This document shows positions 34,901 through 44,590 of a stretch of 64,000 nt of DNA, one piece after another. Both the position numbers and the translations under genes were made by a program. Origin of the DNA: Struthio camelus (taxonomy: Eukaryota > Chordata > Aves > Struthioniformes > Struthionidae); the NCBI RefSeq assembly GCF_040807025.1, contig NC_090964.1, positions 5,766,001 to 5,830,000 of the forward strand, read 5' to 3'. The first letter of the stretch is position 1, and each line of letters begins with the position of its first letter. A model generated the notes under the pieces. The model was not told the DNA's origin and searched no databases. It saw nothing but the letters and a program-made list of their open reading frames with translations.

Positions 34901-37900
34901 AGCAATAAACCGGGACGTGTTCATCTCTCCTGCTCTGATTAACTTGTTACTTCTCATCCCTTCTCCAAGCTGAGCAGTGTGTTTGGCATCTACCTGGCTG
35001 TACCAGGAACAGTTTTCACAGTTAAATCAGAAAAAGGTCTCTGAGGGGACCAGACCAGAGGTAGAGGCACTGCAGTGAAGTGCTGCACCTTGATATACTG
35101 CAGGGAATGTCCTGTCCTGGCAGAGGTGCAATAAATGTCTCTGGGGAGTATCCCCTGGGCATGAGTTTTCCTGCTTCCCTTGGAGTGGTTTCACTTGAGC
35201 TTTCTCTGGATTGGGATTTAGCCCTGCAGGGCTGGGAGCTTTCGCTGCTGCTATGAGGCTCAGCCTCCCAATTTTGGCTCTGGTTATGATTCTTGGCTGC
35301 CTTCAAGTAAACACTGGGGTTAAGGCAGTTGCTCCTTCAGGAGCTGTGGTCTCACGCTCAAGAGAAGGGAACCCTGAAATTTGGGAACCTTCTTAATCAA
35401 CTTTTCCTGCTCACTGCTCTCCCCTGCTGCTGCAACCGTGACTCTTTCAGAGCATCCCAAAGCCCCGGCTCGCCCTGAACTGCGTCGGAGGGAAAAGCAC
35501 TACTGAGATGCTGCGGCACCTGCAGTAAGTTTGGCTCTTTGCCCCGGATGTTGGGTGGTGGCTTCTGGGCAGGCTTCAGCAGCACCAGGGTGGGCCTGCT
35601 CCAGAGTGCTCGGAGTGCAGGGTGGGGACTGGAGATGTTAGTAGCTGATGGCAGTCCTCATTGAGATTTCGGTGCGGGAAGAGGAGTGCAAGGGGAGAAG
35701 TCTTGGGGAAATAATAATAACTGAAAGTTAACCTATCATCGCCTCCTCTCCCACTTGTCTCAAACCTTTCTGTCAGTGGCATGAGGCGAAAGACATCTGA
35801 AATCTGAGTTACGAATGTCCATCGGGTGCTGGCCAGGTTCAAGGGTTGGCTGGTGTATCTAACAGCAAATTCAGCTACTGCTGTGTGCAGGGAAGAGGGG
35901 AAGTCTAGAAAGCGGAGTTGAACAGATATTTAGAGGAGCCTTTGGTGCGAGGATAGCCCCATCCGCACAGCGATGGGTTTGGGTATGACAGAGGAGGAGG
36001 CAAAAAGTGAGGCCAACGATCCGTGTTGGAGATCGCAGATACCTAAATACCTCGTTCCTCTTCCAGGCACAAAGGGACCATGGTCACCTATGGAGGAATG
36101 GCGAAGCAGCCTGTGATGGTCCCTGTGGTGAGTATTTGAGATGCTCTTGACTTGTCGTGGTATTGAATAGCCTTCTTGCTTACAGGCATGTCTGCTTTGC
36201 CATGCTGCCGATACACAGGTGCTCTGAGGCATTCGCACCTCTAATTGCTTCTTGCCCATCATTCTTGGTACCACTGTCCTTGCTGGAAGGACCGCATGAG
36301 CTTGCTCTCGCCTTCCTTCAGTAGGAGGGTTCATCTGCCGCCATCTGTTGTTGGAGGCTCTGAATTTAATGTTCAAAACTCTTTTTAAACTGACTGGGTC
36401 TGTTGCAAGATGAGCTGGTTTGCACCTCTGGTGCAGGTCTCTTGCATTATGTGTGAAGGAACTGGCTGGTGTGAACTCCCAGCCTGGGAAGTCGCCCAGC
36501 AGACACTGAGTAACAAACGCTCCCTGAAATGAGCTGATCTCGCATATCAGAGTCGCATCCCTGTATCCCTCTGTGCTCCGACTGCAATCTAGTTTTATTC
36601 TGGCAAGGTAAAGCCCCTCTAACCCTGGACCTGTAGCAGCTCATAGCTGTGGTGCCATGGAGACCCTGGGATAATGTGAGGCGTTTCATTAACGTGAACT
36701 TGCTAAAGTGAATTTGTCACAAATTAAAGCTCTAACGGAAGAGTGAAGATCCTCATCGCCACCTTTCAACCGCTGTCAAACTTGCAAGAGCTTAGAAATA
36801 TACTGGGGGGAGCTCTCGCCTTCTGGCGTATGTGGAACAGACACGCATATTGGTGAGTGTCTCCCTGTTTCCGCAGAGTGCGTTCATCTTCAAGGATGTG
36901 AAGCTCCGTGGATTCTGGATGACCCAGTGGAAGAAAGACCAAATGCACAGTAAGTTGGCGGTTGCCATCCCAGGTGCAGATGCCGAAGGATGTCATTGAA
37001 GTGGCAGGTCGACATGTTCATGGCTGACCTGTCACTCCTGTGCTGGGATACCCTCCCTGTTTGCTCTTATTCGGTCATGAGTTTGATCGTTCTCAGACCT
37101 GCTGAAGTGCAGCCAGGGAGGCTGAAGCACTAGTTTGGAAAGAAGATGCCTCCTGGCGTTCCTCAGTACCTCCTATTGCTCCCCCTTGTCTTGTCACACT
37201 TGTCTGGGGTAATACAGCTGCAAAGTCCTGACAAGCCTTGCTGGAGCAAATGGAGCTGAGTGTAACTGTCTGACTTCACTGGGGGTCGGTGGGAAGAGCC
37301 ACCTGTGCATCAGGAGTGAATTTGGCCCGTGGTCCCGTTTGCCACCAGCTGATGGATTTGGGCAGCTTTACACTTGGTCCAAAAGCCATTTCTACAACTC
37401 CTTGGGAATCCAGTTAAGGCACATGTTGGATTGACTTGTCTTTCCCCAGGCCCTGTCCCAGAAGGGGTCTAAAGCACTGGCCCAGCTTTGCTGGGGGAGG
37501 TAAACCAGAACATCTGGTTCACTGAGCCAGAGCTGTGGAAGCTGCCACCTCATCCCCCCTGTGTCCCCAAGAGCGGCTGGTGATAGGTGCAGGAGCAGAG
37601 GCATGTGCTGGGCAGCGACCTACGGCTGTGCACCCCCCCCCCAAGGCAGTTTGGGGAGCTGGGGGAGCTCCGCTTCGGGGTGGTGCAGGTTGTACAAGGA
37701 CTGGGGATGTTCTGGCCAAAGGTGACCCCTGTACCCAATCCCTGCCCTGTGCTGCCCCATGGGTGCCAGCTGCTGCTGAGCAAGCAGGGCTCGGGCTAAC
37801 ACAGCTGTAGCCCTAACCCAAATGCCTGAGCTGGGAGCACAGTGCATGTGCTTTGCACCCCAGGGCTGTGTTGGCTGCAGAGCCTGTGCCGCCAGGACCC

Positions 37901-38172
37901 GCTCCGGTGTTGGTTTTGGCAGGTATTTTGCCTGAGAACTACTTGGTGGCTCTGGCTTATTGCAGGTGTGGGATATGGCAGGATAAGAGTTATCTCCTTC
38001 CCCTGCAGACAAGGACAACCTGGAGAGCATGATACAGAGCTTGTGTGAGCTCATTCGGAAAGGGCAGCTCACCGCACCAGCATGCACGGAGATCCCGCTC
38101 GAGGACTACAGGACAGCCCTGGAGGCCTCCATGAAGCCGTTCACATCATCGAAACAGATACTCATCCTGTGA
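25809..38172 (+). CDS. MECR: MECR, mitochondrial trans-2-enoyl-CoA/ACP reductase (ten coding exons)
   Basis: MECR carries out the last step of each mitochondrial fatty-acid synthesis (FASII) cycle, NADPH-dependent reduction of trans-2-enoyl-ACP/CoA, supporting lipoate supply. Coding exons: 25809-25951, 30269-30366, 30662-30793, 33406-33549, 34061-34163, 34468-34570, 35451-35524, 36067-36127, 36877-36949, 38009-38172. Together 1095 bp, 364 codons plus TGA, close to the human 373. All introns are GT-AG and every junction keeps frame. The N-terminus is Ala/Arg-rich without acidic residues until after residue 35, as expected for a mitochondrial presequence. Tyr83 (in [16 protein letters not shown]) matches the catalytic Tyr of the family. 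NSGVGQ at 182-187 is the Rossmann nucleotide-binding turn. The C-terminus [14 protein letters not shown] matches the family. It looks intact. It belongs to the medium-chain dehydrogenase/reductase superfamily without the catalytic zinc. Confidence 0.96.
25952..30268 (+). other. MECR: MECR intron 1
   Basis: 4.3 kb. Its first 600 bases are a G-rich minisatellite (listed separately). The rest is mixed-GC DNA with CpG-rich segments at 26860-27220 and 28430-29060 and no supported exon. Confidence 0.85.
25975..26560. repeat. G-rich minisatellite in MECR intron 1
   Basis: Two related families. At 25975-26330 there is a period of about 77-80 bases containing GGCAAGGCTGAGGGCATTGCA and GGGGCACATTGCAATAGG. 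At 26330-26460 there is a period of about 35 bases (GGGGGTGCAGGTGTAGAGTG, GGCAATGCAGTGG). Strong G/C strand asymmetry with many GGGG runs. The proline-rich minus-strand ORFs over it are artefacts. Confidence 0.9.
30269..30366 (+). CDS. MECR: MECR coding exon 2
   Basis: Acceptor CTGTGCAG, donor GTAACC. Encodes [10 protein letters not shown] and the highly conserved [16 protein letters not shown] of the catalytic GroES-like domain. 98 bp. Confidence 0.95.
30662..30793 (+). CDS. MECR: MECR coding exon 3
   Basis: Acceptor CTTCCTTGCAG, donor GTGAGC. Encodes [20 protein letters not shown] with the catalytic Tyr, and [13 protein letters not shown]. 132 bp. Confidence 0.95.
30794..33405 (+). other. 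MECR: MECR intron 3
   Basis: 2.6 kb with no exon seen. The AT-rich block 31590-31845 is dense in TAAT motifs and near-palindromes (see findings). Confidence 0.8.
33406..33549 (+). CDS. MECR: MECR coding exon 4
   Basis: Acceptor GTGCCCTAG, donor GTACGT. Encodes [20 protein letters not shown] and [15 protein letters not shown]. 144 bp. Confidence 0.95.
34061..34163 (+). CDS. MECR: MECR coding exon 5
   Basis: Acceptor TGCTCCACAG, donor GTGAGT. Encodes [20 protein letters not shown], the nucleotide-binding turn of the Rossmann domain. 103 bp. Confidence 0.95.
34468..34570 (+). CDS. MECR: MECR coding exon 6
   Basis: Acceptor CGCCCACAG after a C-rich tract, donor GTACTC. Encodes [19 protein letters not shown] and the following [14 protein letters not shown]. 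103 bp. Confidence 0.95.
35451..35524 (+). CDS. MECR: MECR coding exon 7
   Basis: Acceptor GACTCTTTCAG, donor GTAAGT. Encodes [20 protein letters not shown], which contains the family's [10 protein letters not shown] motif. 74 bp. Confidence 0.95.
36067..36127 (+). CDS. MECR: MECR coding exon 8
   Basis: Acceptor CCTCTTCCAG, donor GTGAGT. Encodes [20 protein letters not shown]. 61 bp, too short to stand out as an ORF. Confidence 0.95.
36877..36949 (+). CDS. MECR: MECR coding exon 9
   Basis: Acceptor TTTCCGCAG, donor GTAAGT. Encodes [20 protein letters not shown] and DQMH. 73 bp. Confidence 0.95.
38009..38172 (+). CDS. MECR: MECR coding exon 10 and stop
   Basis: Acceptor CCCCTGCAG. Encodes [19 protein letters not shown] and continues to SSKQILIL followed by TGA at 38170-38172. 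164 bp. Confidence 0.95.
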
Positions 38173-39655
38173 CTCCCCGAGGGAGGGCTCAGGTGTTGCA
38201 GCAGGCTGAACTGCAGGTGCTTCCCATCACGCTGGACCCTGTAACTGGATCCCAGCTGGCTTACAAACATTTCCTTTGCCATGTTGTCTGCAGGGGAAGG
38301 TACTAAGGGGAGAAAAACAACTCTAGATCCATCAATTTTTTTGCCCACTTGAAGTTTCAAAAGCCTCTGCAACTTTGCATAAATGGCACTGTGAGAGCAG
38401 GTTATAATTGCTTTTGGAGAGAGATTCCAACCTTGCTTTAGCTTAGATGAGTTTCATTGCAATGGAAAGCTCAGGGTGTTAAGGCAGCTGTTGCAGGAAT
38501 TGCAGGCAGGGGTGACTGCAGGTGATCAGGCAGCTGAGGATGTGAGGAGCAAAAGTTCCCATTTGGGTGCATTTGTGTAACAACAGGAAGGGCAGTAAGT
38601 TCGTTCTGCCATCCACGGTAGCTGCTCGCTGCCTTCTGCCTCATTTACTAGCTCTAACTTTCATTCTGCTGTTTATATTGCCGTCACCTCCAGGTGATTC
38701 AGGCTCTTCTCAGGTCGCTTTGCAGGGAAGTGCACAGCTGGTTGATGCTTACCTCTGAGCCAGCACTGGCACAGCCAAACCTTCCGCTGCTAAAGGCACT
38801 CTTGCTCTTGGCCACCCCACAACACGCAGAGGCCCAGCAGCGTCCAGCAGAGCGGGATCGGAGACTGCTGTCCCTGCTCTGATATCGGGCGGTCTCTTGC
38901 TAAGTGCTGCTCAGCTGTGCTGCAGCCTCAGCCAGTGCCAGGCCACGTTGAGGGCATTGCCATCACAGGTCCATGAGCTCAGGATGACCCCAATCCCTCC
39001 CACCCTTGGGAGGAAAACAGGGCAACGCAGCTGCACTTGCAGCCTAGCACCAGCTGCTGTTTGGGACCTACTATAGGGACAGGCACTGCCAGGACAGGCA
39101 GGATTGCGTTGGGGGTGCAGTGATACATGCCTGCATGCCATTGCTTTGATCATCATCGCAAATTAAATCCAATGAGACAGAGGGTCGGATATGAACATGA
39201 ACTTTAAAGCACTGGCTGAAGATTACAGGGTCGCCTGGTGCCAGCAGGCTGCTCTGCCAACGCAGCCGCTGGGCTCGCCTGCATGAATGGCGTGCTCCTC
39301 CGGGTGCATTTCCTCAGCCTCCTCTGCCAGGAGCAGTGGCTCCATCATTGCCAGCCTCAGGGTGAAATGCTGAGCCAGACAGATGCTAGGGGGACATGCA
39401 CTCCTTTGAAAGCATTGCAATGCCTTCCCTTGGGAGACAGGCTGGGGTGCGAGGAGGTGATCGGCTCTCTTGGCCTGTGGGATTAGTCGCTCTCCAAGGT
39501 GGATGGTCCAGAGTGGGGACAAATGGAGCAGGTGAGGAGGTGTCCAGTGCAAATCATGAGGACAAGCCCACTCCCTGCAAGAGAGGAGGGTCTGTGTGAG
39601 GCCTCCCAGCATCTGGGACCTCCGTGGCATTACAGACAGACCACCCTGGGCAGGC

Positions 39656-42600
39656 TCAGGTGTTGAGGGCTTTGCCCAGAGGAAAAGGAGGCTGGAGAAA
39701 TGGCATAAAAACAAGCAGAAATGAAGACTTACCAAGCGCCAGCCACCACTGCCACACCAGCGGGAACTGTCCCATCACTGCAAGACACAGCAGACATGTC
39801 AGGGAGTGCCTCAGTTCTCGTGTCCCTGTGTTTGAGCTGGGGATGGGACTCCCCTCCTGGTTTGCAGCTGGATTTTCCCAGGGCCTTGGTCCTGGGTGCT
39901 GCGTCCAAGCCCTCAGTGGGAGCCCAGCTGCCTGCGTTGCCCTTGTTTGGGGTCTCAAATGCATGTAGGAAGGGGGTGGCTTTTTGCAGTACCTTGACTT
40001 GAACTAATTTTTGCTGCTGTTACTAAACCACTGGCACTATGATTGTGAGACTTGCAGAGAAATCTCTTTGAAATCAGTGTTTTAACTTTTTTTTTTTAAG
40101 ATGCTGTCAATAAATTTTTCTGTGTTCAGTTCTGTGCGACTTGCCTAGGCCGATTGTAAGTGCTGCTTCCCCAGCAAGCATAGTTAAGAAGGAAGACCTC
40201 GTACTGATCTCAAATTCACCTGCAGCTGTGCAAAGACTCCCATTGGTGTCTTGAGGCTTTGAAAGAGGACTAGGGTAGCTAACCTGCAGAATGTGCTAAA
40301 GCAGGATATTTGCATGGCTGTCCTGCTACAGGAAACTCTGACTGTAGCTCATCAGCTGCTCAGAGCTGTTCTGGCATTCATTCATCCATCATCCCTTAAT
40401 TTACTTCTGTTACTCCTCCCCATCTGTCTCTTGGCCTGGGAGCAGGCCAGGCCCCCAGGTACTGGGGCCCGGCCAGCACCGCTGCTGATTGACCCAGACA
40501 TGGGGATTGCGCTGGCAAGAAGCGCCTTGTGGCAAAGCTAATGAGCGAGGCCACGGAGCTGCATAGCCCTTTCCCCTTGCTAAATTATAGGTATTTATAC
40601 TGCAGCAAAACCATGCTGTTTGCACACAAGCAATTAAAAGCAGCAGGAGGAGGCAGGCTGTGGTCCTTGGGCAACCACCTCAAGGCTGCTGCGGGGGTGA
40701 CAGCACTGTCTCTGCTCCGTTAGCTCCAGCAGGGCACAAAAAGTGGTGTCTCTCTCCCCAAACTTTTGCCCCGGCCACGCGTGCTCACCGAGGCGGGTCA
40801 GCAGCACGTGGAACAGCGTGACGGTCACGGCGTAGTCCCAGACCCAGCGCTTCAGCAGCGCGGCGAAGAGGATGCTGCTGGTGAAGTACGTCAGCTCTGT
40901 GGCCAGCAGCCCCCCTGGGAGGTGAGAGGAGCCCTCTGAGCCTGCTGCGAGGCTGGGTTTTTTCCCCATCTAAATGCTACGGAGGTGCTTTGCAGCTGCA
41001 GTGCCTTCCCGTCCCCGTGCATTGCGTTCCCTCCCGCGGTGAAGCGCGCCTCTCGCTGCCAGGGAGCCTCGTGGCTTCGTGTCCCACCTGTCCCCCTTCT
41101 CATCGACTCACCCAGATATTTGGGGTTGGAAAGGGATGGTTCAGTCCTGAACTCGAAGGGGATGAGGCCATCAAAAGTGTCGAGCCTGCAGCGAGAGCGG
41201 GGAGGGAAAGGAACGCCGGTAGGGAAGCGGCCAAGGACGAGCCCTTGGACCAGGCGGTTATGGGACAGCCAGACCCCTCATCCCCGTGTCTCTCCACCAG
41301 GCCAGGTGCAAATGCCACCACCCATCAGTGCCACCCAAGCAGCCTCGGCACTACAGACGCCCTGTACCAGCCTGGCTCGTCCAACAGCTCTTGGCAAGTG
41401 TAGGCTCTGGCTGCTCTCCCCTGTTAAAACCAAATATTGTTTCTTTTACAGTGGAGCGAGGCATTAGAGACTTCTAAAACATGGTTTTCCCCCCAAGGCA
41501 TGACCCCTTCAAATACCCCTGCAGCCCCCCATGCCACCAAATACTCCTTTTCAGCTCCTTTTCCTAAAGAAGAGCTTTATGCACCCCACAGGTTTAAAAA
41601 CCCTGTAGATTTAAAAATCCCATAGATCTAAAACAACTTGTTTTAAACCTTCCATCGCACAGGCATCTTGGGCCACCGGGTGCTAGCTGGGGGCTCGCTG
41701 GCCCCCTCCGTCTCACCTGAGAGCCCCATGGCAGATGCTCGCCGTGACATAGTAGACGGTGTAGAAGATGCCCAGGCACAGCAGCAGCTGCAGGAGGAGG
41801 ATCTGCAACGGGAGCAGGGTTCCCTTTTTAAAAACAGGCCCATAGAAGAGTTAAAGTGTGACGGTTTAAGGATCTAATATGTTCTGGTGTGTTTAAGCCT
41901 TAGCAAAGGGTAATTTGCACTTCAGTGTAAACATTGTTGGAGCAGCCCATGATTGCTGCCCAAGTTTTGGAGAAAGTCGAGTGCTTCAATTGGAGAAACT
42001 TGCTGGCTAAGCAGTCGGTATCAGGGTTGGCTTAAAGGGCTAAAGCAGCTTTGGGGAGCCAGCAGGAGTCTCCTTTGCAGGAGACTGCAGGGAGATTATC
42101 TTCTTCATTTGTTCACTTCAATGTCTAAATCAGTCAAAGTTGGAAAATAAAAGGCAAAAGTTTGCAAGCGGCAGCAGCGGTGAGTAATAGGACCAAACTG
42201 TGGAAGGGGGCAGATCAGCCGTTTCCACCACCGCAAAGGGCATCGTGACCAAGAAGAGGTTGTTTGCAACCCAAAAATACGTTTTTAATCCCTCCGGCAT
42301 GGCGCGTGGGGCCACAAGCGTGGCTTGAGGACGCCTGCGGCCCGTGGGAGCCGTGGCCCCGCCGGTTTGCAGCTGGGGACGCCGGTCGTCCCCGCTCCCT
42401 CGCCCGGCCGAGACGTGCCGTTTCTCCGGCCCCGTCCCCAGCGTCCTTCTTCTCTAGGAAGGAGGAGGGAAGAAGAAGGAGAGGGAGCAGCGGGGGGCGG
42501 ATTATCCCCGGCAGGAGCGAGGCTCCCCGCGGCCTCGCCAGATGGCCGGGCAGAATTAGCCGCGGTGACGGGCAAAGCGAGCGGCCGCCCTTGCTGGCGC

Positions 42601-42786
42601 TGCCTCCCCGCCGTGCCAGCCCCGGTGACACCTCCGCTGCCCCCGCGTTTCCTTCCCCGAGCCGCGCTGCCCGCCGCGGCCGGCGCTGCCCCACAGAGCT
42701 CGCTGCGCCGGGCCGTCTCCGACACAGCGAAGCCCCGTTGCCCCCTTTACCTTGACGCTCGTCGCCCAGCTGCCGCGGCGGGTCAT
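39656..42786 (-). CDS. TMEM244-like small multipass membrane protein (at least four coding exons)
   Basis: A spliced minus-strand gene whose exons join in frame. Coding exons: 42786-42751, 41802-41717, 41185-41112, 40914-40789, then 39777-39733 (or read-through to a stop at 39656). All borders are GT-AG with good consensus. The product starts MTRRGSWATSVK, then TM1 (about 13-31, containing FYTVYYV), a loop with FDGLIPFEFRTEPSLSNP, TM2 (about 67-86, TELTYFTSSILFAALL), TM3 (about 89-106, WVWDYAVTVTLFHVLL) and the segment VMGQFPLVWQWWLALG. FYTVYYV, WVWDYA and the FPL..WW..ALG pattern match my recollection of vertebrate TMEM244 (about 128 aa, function unknown). Human TMEM244 is on chromosome 6, so this would be a second, related locus. 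No stop or frameshift is seen in the 123 residues joined. The exact C-terminus is unresolved, because a GTAAGT donor at 39732 may lead to a further exon I could not identify. Expression is unproven. Confidence 0.72.
39733..39777 (-). CDS. TMEM244-like coding exon 5 (possibly extends to 39656)
   Basis: Acceptor GTCTTGCAG, phase 1. Encodes VMGQFPLVWQWWLAL. Either spliced at GTAAGT after 39733, or continuing as GKSSFLLVFMPFLQPPFPLG to a stop at 39656-39658. Confidence 0.65.
40109..40114 (+). terminator. Poly(A) signal AATAAA (candidate, MECR distal)
   Basis: Perfect hexamer with a GT-rich element 10-25 bases downstream, in the MECR orientation. Confidence 0.5.
40789..40914 (-). CDS. TMEM244-like coding exon 4 (TM2 and TM3)
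   Basis: Acceptor CTCACCTCCCAG, donor GTGAGC. Encodes GGLLATELTYFTSSILFAAL, then LKRWVWDYAVTVTLFHVLLT and RL. 126 bp. WVWDYA is the most recognisable family motif. Confidence 0.78.
41112..41185 (-). CDS. TMEM244-like coding exon 3
   Basis: Acceptor GCTGCAG, donor GTGAGT. Encodes LDTFDGLIPFEFRTEPSLSN and PKYL. 74 bp; the loop between TM1 and TM2, comparable to the PFDFKTNPS region remembered from TMEM244. Confidence 0.75.
41717..41802 (-). CDS. TMEM244-like coding exon 2 (TM1)
   Basis: Acceptor CCCGTTGCAG, donor GTGAGA. Encodes ILLLQLLLCLGIFYTVYYV and then TASICHGAL: a clear membrane helix with the FYTVYYV motif. 86 bp, phase 0 to 2. Confidence 0.75.
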
Positions 42787-43110
42787 GAGCGAGCCGGGCT
42801 GCCGCCTGCGGGTGACCCGTGCCTGTGCCGCGCGCGGGGATTTGAGGCCGCGACGGCGGCTGCAGCGACGAGGCAGCCGCGAGGCGGCCGGCGTCGGCCC
42901 AGCGGAAAGCAGCACCCGGGCCTACCGCCAGCGCGTTCGCGCGCCGCTCGGCTTCTCCGACCGCGACATTGCAGCTGCGTCGGGTTTCTCGCACCGAAGT
43001 TTGCCACCGGCCACGAGACGGGCTTTGCACAGAGCTGGGATTTGTGCGCGCACGCGGGTGCATCGCAGGGGTTTTGCGCTCCTTCGACAGGAGCCGTCTC
43101 TCTTTAGATC
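42290..43110. promoter_or_regulatory. CpG island at the TMEM244-like 5' end
   Basis: CpG-dense stretch in contrast to its flanks, centred on the proposed first exon (42751-42786). It fits a promoter for the minus-strand gene. Confidence 0.5.
42751..42786 (-). CDS. TMEM244-like coding exon 1
   Basis: 12 codons, MTRRGSWATSVK, ending at donor GTAAAG (phase 0). The ATG lies in a CpG island. The same length and basic character as the N-terminal segment of TMEM244 before its first membrane helix. Confidence 0.6.
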
Positions 43111-44590
43111 CCCTCCCCGAGCAGTCGGCCGGTGCATGAGCAGGGCAGAAACAAGAAATTTTTGTCTGACCCTAAAGAGCGGCTCGCTCTGGTAATTACT
43201 AGAAAGCCGTGCAAATTAGCAGCCCTTTCACAGGCGTGCAAAACGCCAGCGCGGCAGCAGAGCCACGACTCGCGGTTCCCCGCCGAGTCCGTCCCGCCGG
43301 CGGAGAGCTGTTTCCCACCAGGCTGTTGCCTGCTGGAGCCTGGTTTCCTCACTGGAAAAAAATAATACATAATTTGCTCTTCTACCTAAACGCCCCCAGT
43401 CCTCAGCTGCTGGCCCAGCACCCAGTGGCCCCTTAGGAGCCCCTTGCTGCGGGCAACCTCCTCGGCACAGCCCCTGGAAATGACTTTTTTTCCCTTTTTC
43501 TGTTAAGGGGAGATGTCAGAGCCGCAACGCAGCCTCCGCCCGGCCAAGTCTGAGCCGAGTCTTGCCGCGTCGTGTTTTCTGACTCCTTTCTCAAGGGAAT
43601 TCCTCCCCTTTCTCGGGGTAATTCCCTCCTGTCCTGCAACAGCGCATCCTGTGATTTTGGAGTCAATGCAATACTTCTCCTTGCCTTCCCGTAGGGAGGT
43701 TTTGAGCATCGCCGGTAAAAGGCCGCTCTGCTCCACCTCAGAGCTAGCTGCGCTTTGCTGAGGGACAGGAAGATTTCTGCAATAGCTGCAAGAAGCCCAT
43801 TTACCTCTCCAGAGGGTGACGAGCAATAGGCAGCACCGAGACGTAAAAATCACTGTCGTTAACGGTTACACAGGCAGGTCTTGGGCTGCCCTGTCCTGCT
43901 CGTCCCGCTTCAGCGTCGCAAGCTGGCACGTAACACGCAGATTCGTCCCCGGATTTATGCAAAGAGGATTCTGAATTTGCAGGAGACGTATTCAGCACCC
44001 CGCTGTGCGCCGACTCTTGGTTGGGGTTATAGCGCAGAGGAAAGTCAAGGCTAAATTGCGTTTCGGATGTGAAAAGTGAGGGTTAAAAATTGCATCCGCG
44101 TTTCCTTGCCTTTGCCAGTTCACAGAGCGGGGAAGGAGAAGTCAGCGGCTGCGGCGAGTCGTTTTGAAGGCTTAGAACTGATTCTTTAAAACTACGTGTG
44201 TTTTCTTGTGAAGAATAAAACCACTTCAAAATTAGCAGCCTGTGTTAGGAGCTGAACTCGTTAGACTGTGTTAAAGCCATTTTAACCGCATAAAAAGAAG
44301 CTGCCGAAACACAGAAAGATTTGTCCTTATTTTAGGGGAGGGGGGGCGGATTAGCTAATGAGTCTCATCCCACAAATTCCTCTTCGAAACAAAGCAAACG
44401 ATTACAAGTTGAAAAGGCAGGCGAGCTTATTGGCCCTTTTTTGAAACGAGGAAGAAAACCACGAAGTTTCGCTCTACTGGTTCTGAATCTCGAAGGCCAC
44501 AATTAAGTTGAAACCGTTAAGTTCGGTCCCTATTTACTGTATTTAAAAAGTTAGCTTTCGCTAAATAACATTTCTGGTAAACTTTTTCAG
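43110..44590. other. Intergenic between TMEM244-like gene and SRSF4 upstream island
   Basis: Mixed and AT-richer sequence; I see no coding exon, RNA gene or clear repeat. Confidence 0.5.

Larger units (their letters stand above)
33550..38008 (+). other. MECR: MECR introns 4-9 (between the listed exons)
   Basis: Introns of 511, 304, 880, 542, 749 and 1059 bases separate exons 4 to 10. I see no additional exon or RNA gene in them. Confidence 0.75.
38173..40130 (+). other. MECR: MECR 3'UTR / downstream region with two candidate poly(A) signals
   Basis: The first canonical signal variants after the stop are ATTAAA at 39162-39167 and AATAAA at 40109-40114. The second is followed by a TGTG-rich stretch (TTCTGTGTTCAGTTCTGTGC), as expected downstream of a cleavage site. 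The 3'UTR would be about 1.0 or 1.95 kb. With the distal signal the transcript overlaps the last exon of the minus-strand TMEM244-like gene. Confidence 0.45.
39778..42750 (-). other. TMEM244-like introns
   Basis: Introns at 41803-42750, 41186-41716, 40915-41111 and 39778-40788 on the minus strand. No other exon or repeat recognised, apart from the MECR-oriented poly(A) signal at 40109 inside the last intron. Confidence 0.6.

Noticed and set aside
39223-39735. 170-codon minus-strand ORF as the last exon of the TMEM244-like gene
   Set aside because: No acceptor in the required phase leads into it and its sequence (MEPLLLAEEAEEMHPEEH) shows no membrane segment or family match.
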